From Primulina eburnea (taxonomy: Eukaryota; Streptophyta; Magnoliopsida; Lamiales; Gesneriaceae): a DNA stretch of 64,000 bases. The position numbers were made by a program, and so were the translations under genes. The stretch is taken from assembly GCF_022965805.1 (NCBI RefSeq), contig NW_027331376.1, positions 124,001 to 188,000 on the forward strand. The letters are read 5' to 3'. Shown piece after piece: positions 40,901 through 52,214 of the stretch. The notes under the pieces were generated by a model that was not told the origin of the DNA, searched no databases, and saw only the letters and a list, made by a program, of their open reading frames with translations. Numbering within the stretch: the stretch's first letter is position 1; every line of letters begins with the position of its first letter.

Positions 40901-43900
40901 ATCTACAACTTGTCATCCTCAAACGGATGGACAAACTGAAGTTGTCAACAGAACTTTGGGTACACTTTTGCGTGCTATTCTTAAAAAGATCTTGGATTGA
41001 CATTTCTATGGACTTTATTTTTGGGTTGCCTAGGACTAAGAAGGGGAGGGATTCTTAAAAGAACTTGGATTGACATTTCTATGGACTTTATTTTGGGGTT
41101 GCCTAGGACTAAGAAGGGGAGGGATTATATTTTTGGATTACTTTATGGGCTAAACTTTGCACAATAAAGTTGTAATCTACTACTTGTCATCCTCAAACGG
41201 ATGGACAAACTGAAGTTGTCAATAGAACTTTTGGGTACACTTTTGCGTGCTATTCTAAAAAAGAACTTGGAATGACATTTCTATGTACTTTATTTTGGGG
41301 TTGCCTAGGACTAAGAAGGGGAGGGATTCTATTTTTGGATTACTTTATGGGCTAAACTTTGCACAATAAACTTTGGGTACACTTTCGCGTGCTATTCTTA
41401 AAAGAACTTGGATTGACATTTCTATGGACTTTATTTTGGGGTTGCCTAGGACTAAGAAGGGGAGGGATTCTATTTATGGATTACTTTATGGGCTAAACTT
41501 TGCACAATAAAGTTGTAATCTACTACTTGTCATCCTCAAACGGATGGACAAACTGAAATTGTAAATAGAACTTTGGGAACACTTTTACGTGCTATTCTTA
41601 AAAGAACTTGGATTGACATTTCTATGGACTTTATTTTGGGGTTGCCTAGGACTAAGAAGGGGAGGGATTCTATTTATGGATTGCTTTATGGGCTAAACTT
41701 TGCACAATAAAGTTGTAATCTACTACTTGTCATCCTCAAACGGATGAACAAACTGAAGTTGTAAATAGAACTTTGGGAACACTTTTGCGTGCTATTCTTA
41801 AAAAGAACTTGGATTGACATTTCTATGGACTTTATTTTGGGGTTGCCTTGGACTAAGAAGGGGAGGGATTATATTTATGGATTACTTTATGGGCTAAACT
41901 TTGCACAATAAAGTTGTAATCTACTACTTGTCATCCTCAAACGGATGGACAAACTGAAGTTGTCAATAGAACTTTGGGTACACTTTTGCGTGCTATTCTT
42001 AAAAAGAACTTGGATTGACATTTCTATGGACTTTATTTTACTTTGAGAACACTTTTGCGTGCTATTCTTAAAAGAACTTGGATTGACATTTCTATGGACT
42101 TTATTTTGGGGTTGCCTAGGACTAAGAAGGGGAGGGATTCTATTTATGGATTACTTTATGGGCTAAACTTTGCACAATAAAGTTGTAATCTACTACTTGT
42201 CATCCTCAAACGGATGGACAAACTGAAGTTGTCAATAGAACTTTTGGGTACACTTTTGCGTGCTATTCTTAAAAAGAACTTGGAATGACATTTCTATGGA
42301 CTTTATTTTGGGGTTGCCTAGGACTAAGAAGGGGAGGGATTCTATTTTTGGATTACTTTATGGGCTAAACTTTGCACAATAAACTTTGGGTACACTTTCG
42401 CGTGCTATTCTTAAAAGAACTTGGATTGACATTCCTATGGACTTTATTTTGGGGTTGTCTAGGACTAAGAAGGGGAGGGATTATATTTATGGATTACTTT
42501 ATGGGCTAAACTTTGCACAATAAAGTTGTAATCTACTACTTGTCATCCTCAAACGGATGGACAAACTGAAGTTGTAAATAGAACTTTGGGAAAACTTTTG
42601 CGTGCTATTCTTAAAAGAAATTGGAATGACATTTCTATGGACTTTATTTTGGGGTTGCCTAGGACTAAGAAGGGGAGGGATTCTATTTATGGATTACTTT
42701 ATGGGCTAAACTTTGCACAATAAAGTTGTAATCTACTACTTGTCATCCTCAAAACGGATGGACAAACTGAAGTTGTAAATAGAACTTTGGGAACACTTTT
42801 GCGTGCTATTCTTAAAAGAACTTGGATTGACATTTCTATGGACTTTATTTTGGGGTTGCCTAGGACTAAGAAGGGGAGGGATTCAATTTATGGATTACTT
42901 TATGGGCTAAACTTTGCACAATAAAGTTGTAATCTACTACCTTTCATCCTCAAACGGATGGACAAACTGAAGTTGTAAATAGAACTTTGGGAACACTTTT
43001 GCGTGCTATTCTTAAAAAGAACTTGGATTGACATTTCTATGGACTTTATTTTGGGGTTGCCTAGGACTAAGAAGGGAAGGGATTCTATTTTTGGATTACT
43101 TTATGGGCTAAACTTTGCTCCATATTGTTGTAATCTACTACTTGTCATCCTCAAACGGATGGACAAACTGAAGTTGTCAATAGAACTTTGGGTACACTTT
43201 TGTGTGCTATTCTTAAAAAGAACATGGATTGACATTTCTATGGACTTTATTTTGGGGTTGCCTAGGACTAAGAAGGGGAGGGATTCTATTTTTGGATTAC
43301 TTTATGGGCTAAACTTTGCACAATAAAGTTGTAATCTACTACTTGTCATCCTCAAACGGATGGACAAACTGAAGTTGTCAATAGAACTTTGGGTACACTT
43401 TTGCGTGCTATTCTTAAAAAGAACTTGGATTGACATTTCTATGGACTTTATTTTGGGGTTGCCTAGGACTTAGAAGGGGAGGGATTCTTAAAAGAACTTG
43501 GATTGACATTTCTATGGACTTTATTTTGGGGTTGCCTAGGACTAAGAAGGGGAGGGATTATATTTTTGAATTACTTTATGGGCTAAACTTTGCACAATAA
43601 AGTTGTAATCTACTACTTGTCATCCTCAAACGGATGGACAAACTGAAGTTGTAAATAGAACTTTGGGAACACTTTTGCGTGCTATTCTTAAAAAGAACTT
43701 GGATTGACATTTCTATGGACTTTATTTTGGGGTTGCCTAGGACTAAGAAGGGGAGGGATTCTATTTTTGGATTACTTTATGGGCTAAACTTTGCTCAATA
43801 TTGTTGTAATCTACTACTTGTCATCCTCAAACGGATGGACAAACTGAAGTTGTCAATAGAACTTTGGGTACACTTTTGCGTGCTATTCTTAAAAGAACTT

Positions 43901-46052
43901 GGATTGACATTTCTATGGACTTTATTTTGGGGTTGCCTAGGACTAAGAAGGGGAGGGATTCTATTTTTGGATTACTTTATGGGCTAAACTTTGCACAATA
44001 AAGTTGTAATCTACTACTTGTCATCCTCAAACGGATGGACAAACTGAAGTTGTCAATAGAACTTTGGGTACACTTTTGCGTGCTATTCTTAAAAAGAACT
44101 TGGATTGACATTTCTATGGACTTTATTTTGGGGTTGCCTAGGACTTAGAAGGGGAGGGATTCTTAAAAGAACTTGGATTGACATTTCTATGGACTTTATT
44201 TTGGGGTTGCCTAGGACTAAGAAGGGGAGGGATTATATTTTTGGATTACTTTATGGGCTAAACTTTGCACAATAAAGTTGTAATCTACTACTTGTCATCC
44301 TCAAACGGATGGACAAACTGAAGTTGTAAATAGAACTTTGGGAACACTTTTGCGTGCTATTCTTAAAAAGAACTTGGATTGACATTTCTATGGACTTTAT
44401 TTTGGGGTTGCCTAGGACTAAGAAGGGGAGGGATTCTATTTTTGGATTACTTTATGGGCTAAACTTTGCTCAATATTGTTGTAATCTACTACTTGTCATC
44501 CTCAAACGGATGGACAAACTGAAGTTGTCAATAGAACTTTGGGTACACTTTTGCGTGCTATTCTTAAAAAGAACATGGATTGACATTTATATGGACTTTA
44601 TTTTGGGGTTGCCTAGGACTAAGAAGGGGAGGGATTTTATTTTTGGATTACTTTATGGGCTAAACTTTGCACAATAAAGTTGTAATCTTCTACTTGTCAT
44701 CCTCAAATGGATTGACAAACCGAAGTTGTCAATAGAACTTTGGGTACACTTTTGCGTGCTATTCTTAAAAAGAACTTGGATTGACATTTCTATGGACTTT
44801 ATTTTGGGGTTGCCTAGGACTTAGAAGGGGAGGGATTCTTAAAAGAACTTGGATTGACATTTCTATGGACTTTATTTTGGGGTTGCCTAGGACTAAGAAG
44901 GGGAGGGATTATATTTTTGGATTACTTTATGGGCTAAACTTTGCACAATAAAGTTGTAATCTACTACTTGTCATCCTCAAACGGATGGACAAACTGAAGT
45001 TGTAAATAGAACTTTGGGAACACTTTTGCGTGCTATTCTTAAAAAGAACTTGGATTGACATTTCTATGGACTTTATTTTGGGGTTGCCTAGGACTAAGAA
45101 GGGAAGGGATTCTATTTTTGGATTACTTTATGGGCTAAACTTTGCTCCATATTGTTGTAATCTACTACTTGTCATCCTCAAACGGATGGACAAACTGAAG
45201 TTGTCAATAGAACTTTGGGTACACTTTTGTGTGCTATTCTTAAAAAGAACATGGATTGACATTTCTATGGACTTTATTTTGGGGTTGCCTAGGACTAAGA
45301 AGGGGAGGGATTCTATTTTTGGATTACTTTATGGGCTAAACTTTGCACAATAAAGTTGTAATCTACTACTTGTCATCCTCAAACGGATGGACAAACTGAA
45401 GTTGTCAATAGAACTTTGGGTACACTTTTGCGTGCTATTCTTAAAAAGAACTTGGATTGACATTTCTATGGACTTTATTTTGGGGTTGCCTAGGACTTAG
45501 AAGGGGAGGGATTCTTAAAAGAACTTGGATTGACATTTCTATGGACTTTATTTTGGGGTTGCCTAGGACTAAGAAGGGGAGGGATTATATTTTTGGATTA
45601 CTTTATGGGCTAAACTTTGCACAATAAAGTTGTAATCTACTACTTGTCATCCTCAAACGGATGGACAAACTGAAGTTGTAAATAGAACTTTGGGAACACT
45701 TTTGCGTGCTATTCTTAAAAAGAACTTGGATTGACATTTCTATGGACTTAATTTTGGGGTTGCCTAGGACTAAGAAGGGGAGGGATTCTATTTTTGGATT
45801 ACTTTATGGGCTAAACTTTGCTCAATATTGTTGTAATCTACTACTTGTCATCCTCAAACGGATGGACAAACTGAAGTTGTCAATAGAACTTTGGGTACAC
45901 TTTTGCGTGCTATTCTTAAAAAGAACATGGATTGACATTTATATGGACTTTATTTTGGGGTTGCCTAGGACTAAGAAGGGGAGGGATTTTATTTTTGGAT
46001 TACTTTATGGGCTAAACTTTGCACAATAAAGTTGTAATCTACTACTTGTCAT
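37985..46052 (+). repeat. HOR-B higher-order repeat, copy 3 (rearranged, 8068 bp)
   Basis: It matches copies 1 and 2 but with indels that are whole monomers or multiples. There is an extra monomer of about 202 bp near 38.4-38.9 kb, an extra monomer in the 39555-39955 series, a net loss of about 0.7 kb between 39.5 and 43.0 kb, and expansion of a 676-bp sub-repeat at 42948-45650. These changes are what unequal crossing-over between near-identical monomers would produce. Confidence 0.82.
42948..45650 (+). repeat. 676-bp sub-repeat, four tandem copies
   Basis: Four copies start at cctcaaacgg positions 42948, 43624, 44299 and 44975, and a further related unit starts at 45651. Each holds two full monomers plus a monomer with the 74-bp gattct/taaaag unit. 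HOR-B copies 1 and 2 hold fewer (starts near 30354/31030 and 36906/37582). The unusual word caaatggattgac at 44704 and again at 46056 (1352 bp, two sub-repeats apart) confirms copying. Confidence 0.82.
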
Positions 46053-48424
46053 CCTCAAATGGATTGACAAACCGAAGTTGTCAATAGAACTTTTGGGTAC
46101 ACTTTTACGTGCTATTCTTAAAAAGAACTTGGAATGACATTTCTATGGACTTTATTTTGGGGTTGCCTAGGACTAAGAAGGGGAGGGATTCTATTTTTGG
46201 ATTACTTTATGGGCTAAACTTTGCACAATAAACTTTGGGTACACTTTCGCGTGCTATTCTTAAAAGAACTTGGATTGACATTTCTATGGACTTTATTTTG
46301 GGGTTGCCTAGGACTAAGAAGGGGAGGGATTATATTTATGGATTACTTTATGGGCTAAACTTTGCACTATATTGTTGTATCTACTATAAAAAGGGGAGGG
46401 ATTATATTTATGGATTAGTTTATGGGCTAAACTTTGCACAATAAAGTTGTAATCTACTACTTGTCATCGTCAAACGGATGGACAAACTGAAGTTTTAAAT
46501 AGAACTTTGGGAACAATTTTGCGTGCTATTCTTAAAAGAACTTAGATTGACATTTCTATGGACTTTATTTTGGGGTTGCCTAGGACTAAGAAGGGGAGGG
46601 ATTCTATTTATGGATTACTTTATGGGCTAAACTTTGCACAATAAAGTTGTAATCTACTACTTGTCATCCTCAAACGGATGGAAAAACTGAAGTTGTAAAT
46701 AGAACTTTGGGAACACTTTTGCGTGCTATTCTTAAAAGAACTTGGATTGACATTTCTATGGACTTTATTTTGGGTTTGCCTAGGACTAAGAAGGGGAGAG
46801 ATTCTAATTATGGATTACTTTATGGGCTAAACTTTGCACAATAAAGTTGTAATCTACTACTTGTCATCCTCAAACGGATGGACAAACTGAAGTTGTAAAT
46901 AGAACTTTGGGAACACTTCTGCGTGCTATTCTTAAAAAGAACTTGGATTGACATTTCTATGGACTTTATTTTGGGGTTGCCTAGGACTAAGAAGGGGAGG
47001 GATTCTTAAAAGAACTTGGATTGACATTTCTATGGACTTTATTTTGGGGTTGCCTAGGACTAAGAAGGGGAGGGATTCTATTTTTAGATTATTTTATGGG
47101 CTAAACTTTGCTCAATATTGTTGTAAACTACTACTTGTCATCTTCAAACGGATGGACAAACTGAAGTTGTAAATAGAACTTTGGGTACACTTTTGCGTGC
47201 TATTCTTTAAAAGAACTTGGATTGACATTTCTATGGACTTTATTTTGGGGTTGCCTAAGACTAAGAAGGGGAGGGATTCTATTTTTGGATTACTTTATGG
47301 GCTAAACTTTGCTAACTGAAGTTGTAAATAGAACTTTGGGATAAACTTTGCTCAATATTGTTGTAATCTACTACTTGTCATCCTCAAAAAGATGGACAAA
47401 CTGAAGTTGTCAATAGAACTTTGGGAAGACTTTTGCGTGCTATTCTTAAAAGAACTTGGATTGAAATTTCTATGGACTTTATTTTGGGGTTGCCTAGGAC
47501 TAAGAAGGGGAGGGATTCTATTGATGGATTACTTTATGGGCTAAACTTTGCTCAATATTGTTGTAATCTACTACTCGTCATCCTCAAAGGGATGGACAAA
47601 ATGAAGTTGTCAGTAGAACTTTGGGTACACTTTTGCGTGCTATTCTTAAAAGAACTTGGATTGACATTTCTATGGACTTTATTTTGGGGTTGCCTAGGAC
47701 TAAGAAGGGGAGGGATTCTATTTTTGGATTACTTTATGGGCTAAACTTTGCTCAATATTGTTGTAATCTACTACTTGTCATCCTCAAACGGATGGACAAA
47801 CTGAAGTTGTCAATAGAACTTTGGGTACACTTTTGCGTGCTATTCTTAAAAGAACTTGGATTGACATTTCTATGGACTTTATTTTGGGGTTGCCTAGGAC
47901 TAAGAAGGGGAGGGATTCTATTTTTGGATTACTTTATGGGCTAAACTTTGCTCAATATTGTTGTAATCTACTACTTGTCATCCTCAAACGGATGGACAAA
48001 CTGAAGTTGTAAATAGAACTTTGGGTACACTTTTGCGTGCTATTCTTTAAAAGAAATTGGATTGACATTTCTATGGACTTTATTTTGGGGTTGCCTAGGA
48101 CTAAGAAGGGGAGGGATTCTATTTTTGGATTACTTTATGGTCTAAACTTTGCTCAATATTGTTGTAATCTACTACTTGTCATCCTCAAACGGATGGACAA
48201 ACTGAAGTTGTAAATAGAACTTTGGGTACACTTTTGCGTGCTATTCTTAAAAGAACTTGGAATGACATTTCTATGGACTTTATTTTGGGTTGCCTAGGAC
48301 TAAGAAGGGGAGGGATTATATTTTTGGATTACTTTATGGGCTAAACTTTGCTCAATATTGTTGTAATCTACTACTTGTCATCCTCAAACGGATGGACAAA
48401 CTGAAGTTGTAAATAGAACTTTGG
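46053..48424 (+). repeat. HOR-B higher-order repeat, copy 4 (interrupted)
   Basis: The fourth copy begins with landmarks at 46235, 46948, 47421, 47621 and 47821 and runs to aactttgg at 48424, where copia-element sequence starts. By comparison with copy 1 the last base corresponds to about 27057. The flank beyond the element restarts at the equivalent of about 27265, so about 207 bp of satellite are missing at the insertion. Confidence 0.83.
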
Positions 48425-48438
48425 ATGTTTAGAAAATA
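48425..48438. other. 14-base filler at the left satellite/LTR junction
   Basis: Between the satellite (ending aactttgg at 48424) and LTR sequence that starts inside the LTR (tcggccaccc at 48439) lies atgtttagaaaata. The same word with its preceding gg occurs 64 bp further in at 48487-48502 within the LTR. The terminal 70 bp of the LTR (compare 55508-55577) are absent. This looks like a deletion repaired with a templated insertion; that mechanism is an inference. Confidence 0.7.
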
Positions 48439-50450
48439 TCGGCCACCCATAGTTCTTGTGCAATATTTACAAAAATAACATACATAGGATGTTTAGAAAA
48501 TATACCTATCAATCTTTAAAAGATTGATGAATGGCACCAACTTTGTTGTCAAACAACAAAGCTCTTCAAGGCATGAAGATCTACAAGCTCCTCCTCCAAA
48601 TCCTTGAAACTTTCCTTCAAATTAGGCCCACCACAAGCTATGTAAATCCCTTCTTGCTTTGCACTAGAAAAGCAAGAAGATTTTTCAATGAGAGGACTTT
48701 TATTCTCCAACACTTGAAGAACAAAAGAGAGAAGAAAAATTTCAGAGAGAAGACAAGAAAATTTCGGCCAAGTGATGTGGAATGAGGGAGAGAGGATGAG
48801 TCTTGGGGTTGCAAAAAGTTAGATACAAAAGTTGCATGCCATTGTAATTTTTTAATCAAAAGTATTCAAGACTCTTCACCTCCCAAGCATGCAAACCCTA
48901 GCATGTCTCACATATATTATATGGTTTTTAACACATTAAAAATCATGGACTAAATTTTAATTATCTCAAACATATTTGAGATTAATTAAATACTACTTGA
49001 ATTTATTCAAGTCCCACTAGTTAAATAATTATTTTAATTGAGCTCTACAAGACTCAATATTATTTAATTAATTCAACACTTTAATTAATTTAATTATTTA
49101 GACTCTACTAGGTCTACTAGTGTTTAATTAATTCAACACTTTAATTAATTTAATTTAGTCCCCAATAATGTTTATGAAAATCACAATTTTCAACTACATT
49201 ATTTACTTGGCCAAATTTTAATCTAGGAACACTTCCATAAATTAAAATTTATATTTCTCTCATAGAAGTCATACTTCTATTTTTCTTTACACTTATAAAC
49301 TCATTTATAAGTCGTTCAACACATTGAACTATTTTTACTTCTCATCGGGATTTACAAAGCTAGTACTTGTGTGACCCTCAATGGTTCATTGATACAACTA
49401 GCCGTGGGTTCACATCTCTATGTGATTCGGACTAAACATGTCCTTATTCGAGCATACCCCAATTGCTCCATTCTTACTTATCAACTCCTTGATAGTAAGA
49501 ACGTCAGAACTCAAGTCTGATAGTACCCAACCAATCACGTTAAACGCCTAGCAGCATCGCTTACGTGATTCCCTAGGTATCACATGATAGTGCCTACAAG
49601 AACCATTCAATTATGGTTAGCGTACAGTACGGTCCCTTCAACTCATATATCCCGACCGATTCGACAACTATTGGTTTATCGAGAGTTGTCAATGAATCGA
49701 TACTATGTGTAATGTTTTGGTTGCATCGATGGTGTAATCTATGAAACCCCTTTCATAATTACCACCATACTCTGATCAGAGATTTCAATCCACACATACA
49801 TGAAAAACACATAGGATATCCATACCCGTAGGTAAGCGGTGAATCCCCGACTACAATGCATCGACTCCTATGTGTTTCGACAGAACACCCAACCTTGCCA
49901 CCTGATGACCCCATGAGAGTCGGTAAACAAGTCAAAGTGTAATTCTAGCACATAGAGTCTCAATGTTGTCCCGGGTCATAAGGACTAATTCTGTACAACC
50001 ATAAACCAGGACTTTTCCACTCGATAAGTGAGAACCACTTGGAAAGTCCTTTTATGGAGGGTTGTTCAGTGCACTCTACAAGGAGCACCTATCTGCATGT
50101 TCGGACATCACAATGTCCCCTACCAATGAAACATGGTACTCACATCGCAGATACTAGTCTCTAACTCGAGCGGCCTTTATCCTTCTTACTGGCGGCTGAA
50201 TCGACTAGGAACGGTTTAGAATATACAGTATTCCAAATATGAGTTTCATGATACTCATCATATGAGCATCTCATATTCTTTCTACTATTTGTATATTCAA
50301 GGGCTTTATCTATGCAACTAGCATGGGTATACAGATAAAGATGTGCCATAATAATAATTTCAAATATTATTAAAATAAAGATTGCTTATACATAGAGTTT
50401 CATTGTGAACACTTGGCCAACACTTGGCTCGACGGGCACCTACTCTAACA
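48439..50450 (-). repeat. 3' LTR of copia element 1 (outer end truncated)
   Basis: This 2012-bp stretch pairs with 55578-57589 of the 5' LTR, colinear throughout with scattered single-base changes and small indels. On the minus strand it starts TGTTAGAGTAGG at 50450, directly after the polypurine tract. The expected terminal CA with the last 70 bp is lost. It contains AT-rich DNA with a 60-bp tandem repeat at about 49036-49155. It holds no gene; an 84-codon open frame at 48531-48785 is simply LTR sequence, repeated at 55671-55925. Confidence 0.93.
49036..49155. repeat. 60-bp tandem repeat inside the LTR
   Basis: The stretch ttaattaattcaacacttta and its continuation occurs at 49064 and 49124, 60 bp apart, within two imperfect copies that also share ctcta...ctaca/ctact words. 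The same pair is at about 56176-56295 in the other LTR and about 60956-61075 in the second element. It is therefore a family feature of the LTR. Confidence 0.7.
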
Positions 50451-50463
50451 ATCTCCCACTTGC
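50451..50463 (-). other. Polypurine tract of copia element 1
   Basis: On the minus strand the sequence just before the 3' LTR reads gcaagtgggagat followed by TGTTAGAG. A short purine run ending in GGGAGAT next to the LTR is the usual plus-strand priming site of plant copia elements. It follows the pol stop by only a few bases. Confidence 0.75.
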
Positions 50464-50464
50464 A

Positions 50465-50950
50465 CTAGAGCCAACTACCCATATGCATAAAACCCATTGA
50501 TTCGCGATGCTTGTCGAATAATGGTCCAGGTAAAGGCCTAATTAGTGGATCAACAACATAATCTGCGGAGCCGACTTTGTCAATAGACACTTCTCTTCTT
50601 TCCACAATCTCTCCGAGGATGTGGTACTTTCTCAATACTAGTTTGGATTTCTGATGAGACCTTGGCTCCTTTGCTTGAGCTAAAGCTCCCGTGTTGTCAC
50701 ACAACACCGGGACAGGAGCAACTCCATTAGGAATGACGCCCAACTCTTGGAAGAAATTCCTTATCCAAACAGCCTCCCTTGCTGCATCCGATGCAGCAAT
50801 GTATTCGGCCTCTGTGCTGGAATCCGTAGCATTGTCTCGCTTGGAACTCTTCCAAGAGACAGCAGCACCATAGAGCATGAATACAAAATCAGAGGTTGAC
50901 TTCAAGTCATCGATACCGCTTTGGAAGCTAGAGTCGGTATAGCCTTCCAA
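50465..50950 (-). pseudogene. pol: Copia RNase H domain (pol C-terminus), element 1
   Basis: The intact 161-codon frame is the C-terminal RNase H of the copia polyprotein, which removes the RNA strand during reverse transcription. It opens GYTDSSFQS with the first catalytic Asp at about residue 6, has VSWKSSK at 31-37, STEAEYIAAS with the Glu at 47, and CDNTGA with an Asp at 85. The C-terminus ends HMGSWL just before the polypurine tract, as in related elements. Upstream of 50950 the frame is interrupted (a TAG about 5 codons before and a frameshift towards 51001). It is therefore a well-preserved domain within a broken polyprotein rather than a separate gene, and the first codon shown is internal, not a real start. 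Confidence 0.88.
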
Positions 50951-51000
50951 TTTTAGTTCTCCACCCCATAGACCAAGAACAATTTATTGGTCCTTCTCAA

Positions 51001-51210
51001 CTACTTGAGGATGTCTTTCACAGCTTTCAAATGTGGAAGACCGGGGTTCGATTGATATCTACTCACTACACTTAGTGCGAAAGCCACGTCAGGACGTGTA
51101 GATATCATCCCATACATGATGATACCAATTGCCGAAGCATACGGAATGTGTGTCATCGTCACTATCTCTGCATCAGTCTTGGGAGACAGACTTGGATAGG
51201 GACACGCCAT
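51001..51210 (-). pseudogene. pol: Copia RT-RNase H connection segment, element 1
   Basis: A 70-codon stretch includes KTDAEIVTM, PYASAIGIIMYGM and [20 protein letters not shown], which is the connection region between reverse transcriptase and RNase H in copia pol (commonly YASAVGSLMYAM...TRPDI...SRY). It lies between the YVDD segment to the right and RNase H to the left, in the expected order. It is separated from both by stops or frame changes, so no continuous polyprotein can be made. The ATG at its start is internal to the polyprotein. Confidence 0.85.
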
Positions 51211-51279
51211 GACACATTGGTAGATGTCCTCTCATGGACTCACCCATCGAGAACCGCTTCACGATGGTATCAATGTATG

Positions 51280-51766
51280 TGGACTGGGTGAGATCAAGCA
51301 ATCCTTTCGATCTATCTCTATAGATCTGTATCACAATACAAAAGATGCTTCATCCAAGTCCTGCATCGAGAACTTACTCTCTAACCATATCTTAGTTAAT
51401 TGCAACATTCCTACATCATTTCTAATGAGTATAATGTCATCAACATAAAGTACCAGGAATGTCACAACACTCCCACTGACCTTCTTATACACACAGGGTT
51501 CCTCAGGATTCTTAGTAAATCAACTCTTTGATTGTACTATCGAATCTGAGGTTCCAACTCCTAGATGCCTGCTTTAGACCATAAATAGATCTTTGAAGTT
51601 TGCATACCATATGCTCACTTCCGATAGATGTAAACCCTTCAGGTTGAGACATGTAAATCACTTTCTTAAAATCCCTATTAAGAAAGGCTGTCTTAACATC
51701 CATCTGCCATATCTCATAGTCATACCATGCAGCTATGGCTAGCAAAATCCTTATGGACTTGAACAT
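51280..51766 (-). pseudogene. pol: Copia reverse transcriptase core, element 1
   Basis: Reading on the minus strand from 51766, the frame gives MFKSIRILLAIAAWYDYEI, then WQMDVKTAFLN with a catalytic Asp, YMSQPEGF, CKLQRSIYGLKQASR and WNLRFD. This is the classic copia RT finger/palm. The frame breaks near 51512 and resumes in another frame as VVTFLVLYVDDIILI, where the YVDD catalytic pair lies at 51436-51447. Further on, a stop interrupts the DEASFVL segment near 51340. LVLYVDD and SIYGLKQASR leave no doubt about the family. The domain is defective through frameshift and stops, so any mobility would need enzymes from another element. Confidence 0.9.
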
Positions 51767-52214
51767 TGCGATTGGGAAAAGGTTTCCTCAAAGTCAACTC
51801 CTTGTCTTTGAGTACATCCTTTTGCCACCAATCGCACCTTGAAGGTCAACACCTTCCCATCCTCCCCAAGTCCCTGTGGGAACAGTTCCCACAGGTGGAT
51901 CCACAAGATCCTACACTTGGTTCGAATGCATGGAATTCAACTCAGATTCCATTGCTTCAAGTCACTTGGATGAATTGGCATCAGATAACGCTTCCTTGAA
52001 GGTCCTTGGATCACATCCATGGTTAGGCTCATCATGGCCCTCTTCAAGAAGCTGACCATACCTCATAGGTGGTCTCGAGACTTTCTCGTACCTGCTAGGA
52101 GCTTGTATCTCCTCTCTTGGCTCATTGGGTGTGGGTTCTATAATTGCGGGTTTCTCTCGAACCTCTTCGAGTTCTATCATCTCCCTTTTTCTATCCAATA
52201 GAAAATCCTTTTCC
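51767..52214 (-). pseudogene. pol: Integrase-RT linker and RT N-terminal region, element 1
   Basis: The frame EKDFLLDRKREMIELEEV through RPPMRYGQLLEE and DPRTFKEALSDANSSK is the variable linker that precedes RT in copia pol. It stops at a TGA (51962-51964) exactly where the family normally has a Trp, just before LEAMESELNSMHSNQVW. That is followed by a TAG (QV-stop-DL) and by a deletion: after PPVGTVPTG the expected CKWI-K-K block is absent and the frame shifts at LGEDGKVLTFKVRLVAKG. The same TGA and the same missing block occur in element 2 (63881-63883 and near 63790). Confidence 0.85.

Larger units (their letters stand above)
1..48424 (+). repeat. Integrase-derived satellite array, left block
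   Basis: The block is a continuous tandem array whose basic unit is close to 200 bp: the word cctcaaacgg recurs at 1, 201 and 401, then after rearranged units at 670, 872 and 1073. No other sequence interrupts it. Read on the + strand, each unit carries pieces of a Ty3/gypsy (chromovirus-like) integrase core, [15 protein letters not shown] followed by [13 protein letters not shown]. Units are mostly in the same orientation, and shortened or rearranged units occur at fixed places in longer repeats. The array continues past the left edge, so its full size is unknown. No gene is supported inside it. A centromeric or other heterochromatic role is possible by analogy with plant satellites, but nothing here proves it. 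Confidence 0.95.

Noticed and set aside
411..48012. Dozens of + strand open frames of 62-112 codons taken as genes
   Set aside because: They repeat with the satellite monomers, begin at arbitrary internal codons (many at TTG, not ATG), and are chimeras of integrase pieces ending at the same TAA. They are relic coding sequence, not genes.
1..48424. CRISPR array
   Set aside because: There is regular repetition but no short repeats separated by unique spacers; whole 200-bp units are homologous and the context is plant heterochromatin.
1..48424. Functional Ty3/gypsy element hidden in the array
   Set aside because: No protease, RT, RNase H, gag or LTR of a gypsy element is seen; only the two integrase pieces recur and the middle catalytic Asp region is absent everywhere I looked.
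48531..48859. 84-codon + strand frame and 73-codon minus strand frame at the left LTR, repeated at 55671-55999
   Set aside because: Both lie inside the LTR and are duplicated only because the LTR is. No recognisable domain, and not kept open in element 2.
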